Shown: one piece after another, positions 1-6,999 of the stretch | Layout of the letters: every line of letters begins with the position of its first letter | Position numbering within the stretch: the stretch's first letter is position 1 | Assembly: GCA_902774265.1 (NCBI GenBank) | Contig: CACYHR010000001.1 | Coordinates: 1 to 64,000 of the forward strand | Source of the DNA: an uncultured Eubacteriales bacterium | Lineage (GTDB): Bacteria; Bacillota; Clostridia; Peptostreptococcales; Anaerovoracaceae | Reading direction: 5' to 3' | Length of the DNA: 64,000 nucleotides | The notes under the pieces: generated by a model | What the model saw: only the letters and a program-made list of their open reading frames with translations | Told to the model about the DNA's origin: nothing | The model's database searches: none | Made by a program: the position numbers and the translations under genes

Positions 1-52
1 ACACCTATATTTTACCATAAATCGGTGAGGAGTTGTTTTATTTGCAAGTAAA

Positions 53-87
53 CGAAACGCAGTATTTTCAAGGTGTTCTGCGTTTCG
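53..87. repeat. Inverted repeat upstream of first operon
   Basis: Arms CGAAACGCAG (53-62) and CTGCGTTTCG (78-87) are perfect complements separated by 15 bases. The right arm is not followed by a T-run, so this may be a weak terminator of an upstream gene or a regulatory palindrome for the operon starting at 128. Seen directly; the role is inference. Confidence 0.5.
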
Positions 88-127
88 CAATTAATTAATA
101 TTGAAGATGTATGAAGGGAGGCAAACT

Positions 128-415
128 ATGTTCATACTCGTAAAAGAAAAAAGGGATAAAGGAGACGACGTAGTACTGAGCAGGGTCCTGAACAGGGAAG
201 AACTTAAAAAAGTTACAACTTTTATCGCGCAGCGATCAGTAGTAGGCAGAGAACGGGAAGAATATTCAAGGATACGCAATATCATCCAGAATAATGATAA
301 ACTGTCAGCTGAGGATGTATCTTATATTGTTGATGCAATTAAAGAAACGAAAGTAGTTTATGTTGATAAAGTATTATCCGGTGCTGTACAGAAACTGGAA
401 GCAAAAAAGCTTTGA
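128..415 (+). CDS. Hypothetical small charged protein (95 aa)
   Basis: The family is not recognised. The ATG at 128 is preferred over the in-frame ATG at 101 because GGGAGG lies 7 nt before it. The product is soluble-looking, rich in Lys, Glu, Arg and Val, with no signal peptide or membrane segment; the middle and C-terminal parts (residues about 20-90) look helical. It is the first of four co-directional genes with short gaps (to 450, 723 and 1825) that end at a terminator near 2508, so it is probably part of one transcription unit with the membrane proteins that follow. No catalytic motif can be seen. Confidence 0.7.
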   Translation: MFILVKEKRDKGDDVVLSRVLNREELKKVTTFIAQRSVVGREREEYSRIRNIIQNNDKLSAEDVSYIVDAIKETKVVYVDKVLSGAVQKLEAKKL

Positions 416-449
416 ATGATAAGACCCGGGAAGTTCGTAAGGAGGATGA

Positions 450-707
450 ATGATGCAAGAGAGAAGATCAGGCTGCGCGCCGCTGACTTTATTACTGATG
501 GTGATGGCGCTCACTGCGTTTTATACAACAGTAACGATAGGAATGTTTGATACCATCAGGTCTGCGGGAACAACGACAACTGCGGAAGCAGTAAAAGTAT
601 CCGGAACCATATTGTACAACAATGCCGATGCTGTCAAAGTCACATATGATTTCAATGGCAAGACATATAAAGGAAAGATACTTGCAGAAAAAGGAAGCGT
701 TAAATAG
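450..707 (+). CDS. Hypothetical small membrane/exported protein (85 aa)
   Basis: The family is not recognised. A hydrophobic stretch at about residues 11-30 (PLTLLLMVMALTAFYTTVTI) could be an uncleaved signal anchor, followed by a Thr-rich linker and a small domain with the pattern VKVTYDFNGKTYKGKI that could form a beta sheet outside the membrane. GGAGG at 441-445 serves tandem ATGs at 450 and 453; the second has the better spacing. The gene lies 34 nt after the previous one and 15 nt before the next, which suggests translational coupling in one operon. Confidence 0.65.
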   Translation: MMQERRSGCAPLTLLLMVMALTAFYTTVTIGMFDTIRSAGTTTTAEAVKVSGTILYNNADAVKVTYDFNGKTYKGKILAEKGSVK

Positions 708-722
708 GGTGACAAACTGACA

Positions 723-1769
723 GTGTATTGCAGCAAGAAGACGCCGCGCGCATGCTGCACGGATGATATGATCGCGATCGAATCCCGCACGGTCAGGATA
801 TACTATATGATCTTCGGCATATTGCTGGTGCTGCGGATAATAGTTGGGATCACGTCCAGAGCCCGTTCACACAGATCTGAAAAAATGATGGAAAGCTTCA
901 ATGACAGCGCGGATCCTGTCTGGAACGACTTCTTCCAGTCGTTTCTGCAGTCTTTGCAGTTTAAGAACGTTGCGATGCTTAGCTCGGCGCTCAGAGAACG
1001 CGAAAGGGCGCTTGATATGGTCAGAGGACACCGCGACTATGAAAGTCTGGCTTATCACAACCTTCAGGTGCTGAAGTTCATGCATTGCTGCGATGGTATC
1101 GGAGCATATGCAGACGGCAAAAAAAGTCTGGAGTATAAGACTGAGTACAGAGAGCTCTCAGACAGAAAGGAGCCGGTGCTTCGCTACAGCAGCTATGAAG
1201 AGTCACTTATATATACGGCAATGCTGGCAAAGAGCCACGATGAAGCGAGAGAGCTACTGAAAGAAGTGGTGGAGCGTAATAAAGTCAGGACAGCGGTAAA
1301 ACAGGCTAAGGAAATGCTGGAATCTATGGAGAAAACTCCAAGGTGGTTTGATTTCCAGAGAGGATGCACATCGGTGTTTTACTCACGACATTCAGCTGCG
1401 GAAGATAAGGGCGATTATTCCCCTGCATGCGCTATGTTACAGTTGATGCTGTCACGGGCTGATGATAGAGGATACAATCTGACAGAGGAGGAATACGTTG
1501 ATATGCTCGACGATTACCTGGTGGTGGCGCTGAAGTATTTCACGCTCCGCACAAACGTGCTAATACAGAATGGCGGTGCTCCTGAGGGAGAGCTGCTATT
1601 CATAGTTAAAAATCCGCTTAGAATGCTTATAGATTTCCTTCCGGATTGTGAGGAAAAACGCTTCAAAGAAGTGTTCAAGAGCGTTCTAGAAGAGTATGAG
1701 ACATACGATCAGCAGTTCAGCATGTTCGTCTCTGAATACGGGCAGGCCCGCAAGGCGCTGGACATGTAG
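723..1769 (+). CDS. Hypothetical membrane-anchored protein (about 348 aa)
   Basis: The family is not recognised. One N-terminal membrane segment (about residues 27-44, IYYMIFGILLVLRIIVGI) precedes a roughly 300-residue hydrophilic, mostly helical domain rich in Glu, Arg, Leu and Tyr. The start is uncertain: GTG at 723 keeps a Cys-rich leader (MYCSKKTPRACC), while ATG at 768 gives a shorter N-terminus; neither has a strong ribosome binding site. The single anchor and large domain would fit a scaffold or sensor component encoded with the small proteins on either side, but no motif supports a specific role. Confidence 0.65.
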   Translation: MYCSKKTPRACCTDDMIAIESRTVRIYYMIFGILLVLRIIVGITSRARSHRSEKMMESFNDSADPVWNDFFQSFLQSLQFKNVAMLSSALRERERALDMVRGHRDYESLAYHNLQVLKFMHCCDGIGAYADGKKSLEYKTEYRELSDRKEPVLRYSSYEESLIYTAMLAKSHDEARELLKEVVERNKVRTAVKQAKEMLESMEKTPRWFDFQRGCTSVFYSRHSAAEDKGDYSPACAMLQLMLSRADDRGYNLTEEEYVDMLDDYLVVALKYFTLRTNVLIQNGGAPEGELLFIVKNPLRMLIDFLPDCEEKRFKEVFKSVLEEYETYDQQFSMFVSEYGQARKALDM

Positions 1770-1824
1770 ACTATGGAACAGACCATATCAGTTTATAGAT
1801 ACAGGAAGAAAAGGCGGCATATAT

Positions 1825-2472
1825 ATGTTTGGATTTGGTAAAAAGGTTCCGTTGGATGATATGATATCCGAAGCTGAATCAAGAAGGAAAAGTATGCTGG
1901 AAGGACTGGAAGAAGGAGAGATGAAGCACTGTATCGTTTACAAAGACGGTCGCTGGGAAGTGCAGTTCCTGCTCGGGGCTACGGACAGGCTGAAAAGAGC
2001 ACTGTCTGCGATGCAGAAGAAACCAATTGAGTTTGTTATGATGACTGCTGATATGGATTATGGAACCATACCACTGGCCTTGTTCAGATTCAATGGTGAT
2101 AAAAGTCTTTCATATTCCTGTATCGTATCTGCTGATAGATATGGCTCCAAAGGATCAGTCTTTGAAAGCATCGACTTTTTTAAGCTTCTTATGGAGCAGA
2201 AAACGGTCCAGATAATACTTGTCAGTGATGGCAGGGAACAGAATATGATAGAACTTAACAATCCTTTCGTTGACAGACCATACGAGATGGCTAAGATGAG
2301 ATCTTCAGTCAGATCTTCGATATTAAAGGGCGATGTTGCGTATTTCCAGGCTAAAGTAAAATTTGATCAGTATCTGAAATCACAGACATACAGAATCGAT
2401 GATCCAGATCTCAATACATATGAAAAAATCGGACAGCTGGCTTGGGGGACATATGAGCAGAACAAGCGCTGA
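1825..2472 (+). CDS. Hypothetical cytoplasmic protein (215 aa)
   Basis: The family is not recognised. The frame is open from 1696, but that part overlaps the preceding gene, and the ATG at 1825 is preceded by AGGCGG at a workable distance. The protein starts MFGFGKKVPLDDM, contains an alpha/beta-looking core (VQFLLGATDRLKRAL, IEFVMMTADMDYGTIPLALFRF, VQIILVSDGREQNMIEL) and a helical C-terminus. No signal peptide or membrane segment is visible. It is the last gene of the first operon and is followed by a terminator about 36 nt after its stop. Confidence 0.7.
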   Translation: MFGFGKKVPLDDMISEAESRRKSMLEGLEEGEMKHCIVYKDGRWEVQFLLGATDRLKRALSAMQKKPIEFVMMTADMDYGTIPLALFRFNGDKSLSYSCIVSADRYGSKGSVFESIDFFKLLMEQKTVQIILVSDGREQNMIELNNPFVDRPYEMAKMRSSVRSSILKGDVAYFQAKVKFDQYLKSQTYRIDDPDLNTYEKIGQLAWGTYEQNKR

Positions 2473-2507
2473 CAGTGACGTGCTTCGTGCCTGTATTATA
2501 CATCCAG

Positions 2508-2532
2508 GGTGGGCTTAGGGTCCGCCTTTTTT
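2508..2532 (+). terminator. Intrinsic terminator of first operon
   Basis: A 7-bp stem GGTGGGC/GTCCGCC with two G-U pairs and a 5-nt loop is followed by six T residues (2527-2532). It closes the operon that ends at 2472. Confidence 0.75.
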
Positions 2533-2606
2533 GATTAAGCATAATTATGATAAGATAACTTTAAAAGACTGTTGCCGGAGGTTGTTTTAATATGAGCATA
2601 TTAGGA

Positions 2607-2798
2607 TCAGATACTGGCGGATACGTATTCATATTCCGTTTTTACCTGCTTGAAAAGCGCTTCTTTTTCTTCATTGGTTATTGGTTTGAAATAATCATAT
2701 CCGGAAGCTTGTAAAGACTGTATTTCTCTTTCCATTGCGTCTTCAAGATATTCAGTTCTGTATCCTAACGGCTCGAGATTTGTGGTTTTTTTTCGCAG
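2607..2798 (-). pseudogene. In-frame continuation of the TIR gene after its TGA
   Basis: Directly after the TGA of the TIR-domain gene (2799-2801) the same frame stays open for 63 further codons to a TGA at 2607-2609. The residues look coding and acidic: LEPLGYRTEYLEDAMEREI, then SGYDYFKPITNEEKEALF. No start codon with a clear ribosome binding site precedes it; ATG at residue 22 is possible. It is best read as the former C-terminal tail of a longer TIR protein cut by a nonsense change, though a separate small ORF cannot be excluded. Confidence 0.45.
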
Positions 2799-3425
2799 TC
2801 AAATCTGCCATGTGACCAGCCTCGAGCCTTCAGGGCCGGGGTCGTTATACGCGTTCTTTAACAGCGCTTCTGCAATCATTCTTAGGTTATCATCTTTCAG
2901 ATCCAGCGGTTCATAATTATCGGTCTTTTCATTATTCCTTAAGATCGTCGGTATCTTAAAGCCATACTTATTGAACGCAGTTGTATATTTGTAGATATAC
3001 TCTTCCTCGTTCATGCTGTGCTTTAGGATAGCCTGGATGGAACTCATTCTGAGTTTTAATCCGCCCTTAAGCACTGTCTCCTTCAGATGTATGGCGATGA
3101 TAGGCAGCTTAGCAACAAGAGCATAATAGATTTCGTCTCTGCAGTTTTGAGATCCTACAGAATCAGGGGTGATAAAAACCACAAAAAGAGAGCAGTTCTC
3201 AAGAGCATTTGCGATCTCGTCCTCCCATTCGTTGCCGGGAGAGATTCCCTCGTCGTACCAGATGTTATAGCCCTGTTTGTTCCACCTGTTGATCTCAGCG
3301 AAAACGATGTCAGCATCATTATGGGCATAGCTGACAAAAATGTATGGTTCATCTCCGCGATATGCCGGAAAGGGAATTCTGCCGATTCCCGGTATCAGCT
3401 TGCTGTTGGATGAATTGATTTCCAT
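2799..3425 (-). CDS. TIR-domain protein
   Basis: The protein has 208 aa with a TIR domain of the TIR_2 type at about residues 26-150: the first strand YIFVSYAHNDADIVFAEI, a DEGISPGNEWEDEI segment holding the acidic position where TIR NADases carry their catalytic glutamate, and CSLFVVFITPDSVGSQNCRDEI. Bacterial TIR domains often cleave NAD+ or make cyclic ADP-ribose signals in phage defence; that role is inferred here, not shown. GGGGGA lies 7 nt upstream of the ATG. There is no membrane segment and no fused STING, SMODS or SIR2 domain. The same frame continues after the TGA, so the protein may be C-terminally truncated. It lies beside a toxin-antitoxin locus and an AlbA/ATPase gene in an accessory patch. 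Confidence 0.8.
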   Translation of the reverse strand: MEINSSNSKLIPGIGRIPFPAYRGDEPYIFVSYAHNDADIVFAEINRWNKQGYNIWYDEGISPGNEWEDEIANALENCSLFVVFITPDSVGSQNCRDEIYYALVAKLPIIAIHLKETVLKGGLKLRMSSIQAILKHSMNEEEYIYKYTTAFNKYGFKIPTILRNNEKTDNYEPLDLKDDNLRMIAEALLKNAYNDPGPEGSRLVTWQI

Positions 3426-3524
3426 AGTTGTGTCCCCCGATCTAAAAAAGGTGAGTTTATCATATCAGAAATGACTGGAATTTTGACATGGTCTTATTAT
3501 TGACGGGAGAATATGTATGTGGCA

Positions 3525-3552
3525 GAATATTATCATAATTATGATAATATTC
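3525..3552. promoter_or_regulatory. Perfect 28-bp palindrome, antitoxin operator
   Basis: The left half GAATATTATCATAA (3525-3538) and right half TTATGATAATATTC (3539-3552) are exact complements with no spacer. The palindrome ends 14 nt before the antitoxin ATG and overlaps the likely promoter zone (TTGACA at 3483-3488, TTGACG at 3500-3505). Phd/YefM antitoxins autoregulate by binding such palindromes, so this is the expected operator. Confidence 0.8.
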
Positions 3553-3566
3553 CAAAGGAGGGTGAC

Positions 3567-3836
3567 ATGATGCAGATAAGACCTGTTTCAGATCTCAGAA
3601 ACAATTTTAAAGAGATTGAAAAAACGGTAAAAGAAGGATCTCCGGTGTACCTGACAAAAAATGGATACGGATCAATGGTAGTTCTTAGTATCGAGGCTTA
3701 TTCCAGACTTACCGATCCGGTAGAAGCAGCGCTTGATTATGCAGACTATGTTGCAAGATCGGATCCAAAGCGTATGACTCATGAAGAAGTATTTGGAGGA
3801 ATAAGGGAGAACCTCAATGCAAAAAAGCACTTATGA
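3567..3836 (+). CDS. Phd/YefM-family antitoxin
   Basis: The protein has about 89 aa. The N-terminal DNA-binding fold of Phd/YefM antitoxins is clear: IRPVSDLRNNFKEIEKTVKEG, then VYLTKNGYGSMVVLSIEAYSRL, followed by a flexible acidic C-terminus that would wrap the toxin. The ATGs at 3567 and 3570 follow AAGGAGG (3555-3561); the longer frame from 3513 runs through the operator palindrome and is rejected. The 3' end overlaps the toxin start by 20 nt, the usual coupled arrangement. Since the partner toxin looks truncated, this may now act only as an autorepressor or against other RelE-type toxins. Confidence 0.88.
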   Translation: MMQIRPVSDLRNNFKEIEKTVKEGSPVYLTKNGYGSMVVLSIEAYSRLTDPVEAALDYADYVARSDPKRMTHEEVFGGIRENLNAKKHL

Positions 3837-4041
3837 ATTACGATATCTCCCGCTGTTTTACGAGGATCTGAATGATAAGGTGCTGTACATAGCCGTTGAA
3901 AAGCAGAATCCAAAAGCGGCAGCTGATCTTGTTGATAAAGTTGAGAAAGCCATATTGGACAGGCTTCCGTTCGCCGAATCGTTTGAACCATATAAGTCCA
4001 GGTTTGATTTCTTTACTTCAGGCAGAACAAAACTGAGATAG
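3817..4041 (+). pseudogene. RelE/ParE-family toxin, C-terminally truncated
   Basis: The 74-residue product begins like RelE/ParE toxins: YELRYLPLFYEDLNDKVLYIA, then NPKAAADLVDKVEKAILDRL and ESFEPYKSRFD. Family members normally run to 90-105 residues and need the following strands and the Arg/Tyr/His-rich C-terminus. Here the frame leaves the family pattern at FFTSGRTKLR and stops. Other frames downstream contain weak remnants (for example SIRRERIE near 4115-4132), so small deletions or frameshifts seem to have destroyed the active site. The start overlaps the antitoxin by 20 nt. Confidence 0.7.
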
Positions 4042-4134
4042 TATAACTTTACGTGTAATTATTGGAAAGCTATCAATACACGAAGGCCGTCAGTTGGTTA
4101 CAGTTACTTCAGTATAAGAAGAGAAAGGATTGAA

Positions 4135-4797
4135 ATGAAAGTGCCAAAAGGAAACAGAGTATTAGCAATAGCTATTATGCTGATGATGGTGTTGTTTGTG
4201 TTTGCGGCCTGCTCAATCGGAGGCGGCAGTGATTCAGGGAGCGACACATCGGATGCGGCGCAGGATAATGCGACGGTTTCGGTGGATTCGCTCAAGACCC
4301 TTGGAGAAGCTTTTGAACTGGAAACTGAGGAGGATCAGTGGTCTGTCGGTGAGGGCAAAGTCATATATGCGTTCAAATACGACGGTACATATTACAGAGT
4401 TCAGGCGAGCATATCCGAAGAAGACCAGCAGTCTTACATTGATATAGATTTCAATGATGAGGATTATGAAGAGCAGCAGCATAAAATAATCGACCCGCTT
4501 GAGATCGAAGCTGTCGATGACCTGAGCGAAAAGATATTGAGCCAGGAAGAACTTGACGCTGTTGCAGGCAAGACCGGCAAGGAACTTGTCGATGAAGGCT
4601 GGACATACCAGGGCAGCTATTCTCTGGACGAAATGGTAGTCTGGATGGGTTACGATTCATTCGAATACAGCGTGAAATTTGAAGGCCATATTGACGAGCC
4701 GAATGATGACAGCTTTGATATCGAAGCAGCCACAAAAGATTTGAAAGCCATATCCGCAGAATTCAGCGGCATGGGCGACACAACAAGCATAGAGTAA
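4135..4797 (+). CDS. Putative lipoprotein of unknown function
   Basis: The protein has 220 aa. A type II signal peptide is seen: KGNR, a hydrophobic core AIAIMLMMVLFVFAA, and Cys26 as the lipid attachment site (FAAC). A Ser/Gly/Asp-rich linker follows, then an acidic domain with YDGTYYRVQASISEEDQQ and TGKELVDEGWTYQGSYSLDE. It would be anchored on the outer face of the membrane. The acidic domain resembles small lipoproteins common in Clostridia, without a known activity. An AAAGGA sits upstream of the ATG, and a terminator follows 68 nt after the stop. Confidence 0.8.
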   Translation: MKVPKGNRVLAIAIMLMMVLFVFAACSIGGGSDSGSDTSDAAQDNATVSVDSLKTLGEAFELETEEDQWSVGEGKVIYAFKYDGTYYRVQASISEEDQQSYIDIDFNDEDYEEQQHKIIDPLEIEAVDDLSEKILSQEELDAVAGKTGKELVDEGWTYQGSYSLDEMVVWMGYDSFEYSVKFEGHIDEPNDDSFDIEAATKDLKAISAEFSGMGDTTSIE

Positions 4798-4864
4798 ATG
4801 ATCCGGGGGTGGACCGGGGGACGGTTCTCCGGCCAATTCCGGACAAGTAAAAACGAGCCGGGGG

Positions 4865-4916
4865 CGGTTTCAGGTTTCACTTTTACAAAACACAGTGAAA
4901 CGTGGAACCGTTTTTT
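4865..4916 (+). terminator. Intrinsic terminator after lipoprotein gene
   Basis: Arms 4865-4880 and 4895-4910 form a 16-bp stem with two mismatches around a 14-nt loop, followed by six T residues at 4911-4916. Confidence 0.8.
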
Positions 4917-4922
4917 GGCAGA

Positions 4923-5189
4923 CTAAACGCTGCTCTTCTTCCACTTGCCGGAATAGTAGAAGACTATTCCTATGAAAAAAGGCGTGAATCCGGCAAGGGC
5001 GTCTCCCAGCCAGAAGCCGTAATGCTTCATGCCGAGTTCAAGGCCGAAGAGCAGGGAAAGTCCTATCCTCATGACTATGCCGTCCAGTATGGCAGTCGCA
5101 AAATTGACTTTGTAATAGCCGCTTCCGTTGATCAGTGCGTTCATTCCGGATCGGGCGGTACTAAACAGGTCTGGATTTTTTAGGATCAT
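4923..5189 (-). pseudogene. Remnant of a MATE-family efflux transporter (C-terminus only)
   Basis: The 88-residue frame matches only the last two helices of MATE transporters: LINGSGYYKVNFATAILDG, IVMRIGLSLLFGLELGMKHYG, FWLGDALAGFTPFFIGIVF, ending in SGKWKK. MATE proteins are about 440-460 residues with 12 helices, so more than 80 percent of the gene is missing on the 5' side, where AT-rich DNA begins. There is no clear ribosome binding site. It is a decayed fragment, and its 3' end abuts the lipoprotein terminator. Confidence 0.75.
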
Positions 5190-5260
5190 ACAATATTAAA
5201 TCTAGAAAAGAAAACAATTAAATTTGAGTTTTTATTTAAAATTTTATTTGTTGCATGGTA

Positions 5261-5288
5261 ATTTTAGTTTTATTGTAAAAACTAAAAT
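5261..5288. promoter_or_regulatory. Perfect 11-bp inverted repeat upstream of AlbA/ATPase gene
   Basis: Arms ATTTTAGTTTT (5261-5271) and AAAACTAAAAT (5278-5288) are exact complements with a 6-nt spacer, 40 nt before the start at 5329. The placement fits an operator bound by the downstream gene's own DNA-binding domain, which is inference. Confidence 0.55.
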
Positions 5289-5328
5289 TTTGTGGTAATA
5301 TCTAAAATATTAAAGGAGGGAAACTCAA

Positions 5329-6771
5329 ATGACAGGCGAGGAACTCAAAGATCTTCTTAAAACTATACAAAGAACAAAATGCGAAACTCAGACTTTGGAG
5401 CTAAAAAGTGCAAATGTAGATTGCCCCAAAAAACTATTTGATACATTATCCAGTTTTTCCAACCAGGATGATGGCGGTGTTATTGTTTTTGGTATCAATG
5501 AAGAATTTGGTTATAAAGAGTGCGGAGTATACGATCCGCACGATCTTCAGAAAAAAGTGAATGAACAGTGCCTCCAAATGGAACCAGTAGTACGGCCATT
5601 GCTGACAGTTGTTGAAAAAGATGAAAAATTCTTTGTTTCAGCAGAGATACCAGGAATCGATATAGTAGAAAGGCCTTGCTTTTATCGCGGTAAAGGGCGC
5701 TTAAAGGGATCCTATACACGTATTGGCGATAGTGATGAGCCAATGACAGAGTACGAAGTATATAGCTGTGAGGCTTTTAGAAGAAAGTATCAAGATGATA
5801 TCAGACCGGTACATAGAGCACCCCTGCGTTTATTGGATCAGCAAAAGCTGGGTGAGTATATAGACAAGCTTAAAGCCGGTAAACCTCATTTATCAGTGAT
5901 AGATGAAGAAACTATATATGAGCTGATGAGCATCAAACGTAATGATGAGATAACGCTCATGGCGGTACTGCTCTTCAGTCCATACCCTCAGGCATATTTT
6001 CCGCAATTATGCATAACTGCAGTTGTTGTTCCGGGAACAGAGCTAGGCGTTGAAGGCACTGCCGGAGAGCGATTCTTAGATAATCAAAGAATAGAGGGGT
6101 CTATCCCTGAAATGCTGGATGCTGCAATCGCTTTTGTACGGAGAAATATGAGAACGAAAACCATTGTGAATCCGGAAACTGGAAAGAGAGAGGACAGAAC
6201 AGATTATCCAATTACTGCTGTAAGGGAAGCTGTACTGAATTCTTTGGTACATCGCGATTATAGCATTCATACCGAGGGGATGCCGATCCAGATCATTATG
6301 TTTGATGACAGGATAGAAATACGCAATCCAGGTGGAATTTATGGAAGAATAAAGGTTGATCAACTGGGCAAAGTCCAGCCGGATACAAGGAATCCCGTAC
6401 TTGCAACAGCGTTAGAGGTTTTAGGGGCAACCGAAAATCGTTACTCCGGAATTCCTACGATTAGGAAGGAACTCAAGAAAAATGGATTACCTGAGCCTTT
6501 GTTCGAGGACCAGAGGGGGCAGTTTTCTGTAACCTTCTTCAATACCAGTGATAACCATCCTGCTAAGGCTGAGCTTGATGATAAAGCCAGCGGCTTGATC
6601 GAATTCTGCAGAACTCCACGAACTAGACAGGAAATAGCGGATTATCTTGGCTTGAGCTCAATATCATATGCTATCAAGGACTATGTGATGCCTTTGGTAG
6701 ATAATGGATTGATAAAACTCAGTATACCTGATAGACCAAGGAGCCCAAAGCAGCTATATTTTAGTGAGTAA
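5329..6771 (+). CDS. AlbA_2 domain plus HATPase_c_4 regulator
   Basis: The protein has 480 aa. Residues about 15-140 match the AlbA_2 (schlafen-like, DUF4062-neighbour) fold: TLELKSA, then FSNQDDGGVIVFGI and RIGDSDEPMTEYEV. Residues about 255-400 carry a GHKL-type ATP site: REAVLNSLVHRDYS as the N-box and IEIRNPGG as the G1 box. The C-terminus has a winged-helix-like segment (RTRQEIADYLGLSSISYAI). Such proteins are annotated as ATP-dependent transcriptional regulators and occur in accessory and defence regions; the substrate is unknown. AAAGGAGGG precedes the ATG. A perfect inverted repeat just upstream suggests autoregulation. Confidence 0.85.
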   Translation: MTGEELKDLLKTIQRTKCETQTLELKSANVDCPKKLFDTLSSFSNQDDGGVIVFGINEEFGYKECGVYDPHDLQKKVNEQCLQMEPVVRPLLTVVEKDEKFFVSAEIPGIDIVERPCFYRGKGRLKGSYTRIGDSDEPMTEYEVYSCEAFRRKYQDDIRPVHRAPLRLLDQQKLGEYIDKLKAGKPHLSVIDEETIYELMSIKRNDEITLMAVLLFSPYPQAYFPQLCITAVVVPGTELGVEGTAGERFLDNQRIEGSIPEMLDAAIAFVRRNMRTKTIVNPETGKREDRTDYPITAVREAVLNSLVHRDYSIHTEGMPIQIIMFDDRIEIRNPGGIYGRIKVDQLGKVQPDTRNPVLATALEVLGATENRYSGIPTIRKELKKNGLPEPLFEDQRGQFSVTFFNTSDNHPAKAELDDKASGLIEFCRTPRTRQEIADYLGLSSISYAIKDYVMPLVDNGLIKLSIPDRPRSPKQLYFSE

Positions 6772-6861
6772 AATCGTATCATTTACGTAAAAAAGTTCGT
6801 TTTTATAGAAGCAAATAAAAGTACTCACGCGAGAACACAATGAAAAAGAGAGGCCTGTGTT

Positions 6862-6972
6862 ATGAATTGGGATGCAATAACAGCAATTGGGACTATTTCA
6901 GCAGCATGTGTTTTATGTAGATATGCGCGATGGATTGTCAGAGATCAATATACAACCGGGCTCTGTGGATAG
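6862..6972 (+). CDS. Small ORF, probable truncated membrane protein N-terminus (36 aa)
   Basis: The frame MNWDAITAIGTISAACVLC continues to a TAG at 6970. It resembles the first helix of a common family of small membrane proteins starting MNWDAI-x-AIG, but stops after 36 residues. AGAGAGG lies about 8 nt upstream. It may be a decayed gene or a genuine small membrane peptide; no partner is evident. It sits alone between the AlbA/ATPase gene and the alcohol dehydrogenase. Confidence 0.35.
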   Translation: MNWDAITAIGTISAACVLCRYARWIVRDQYTTGLCG

Positions 6973-6999
6973 AGTATATTTTGGTAGGAAGGAAACAGA

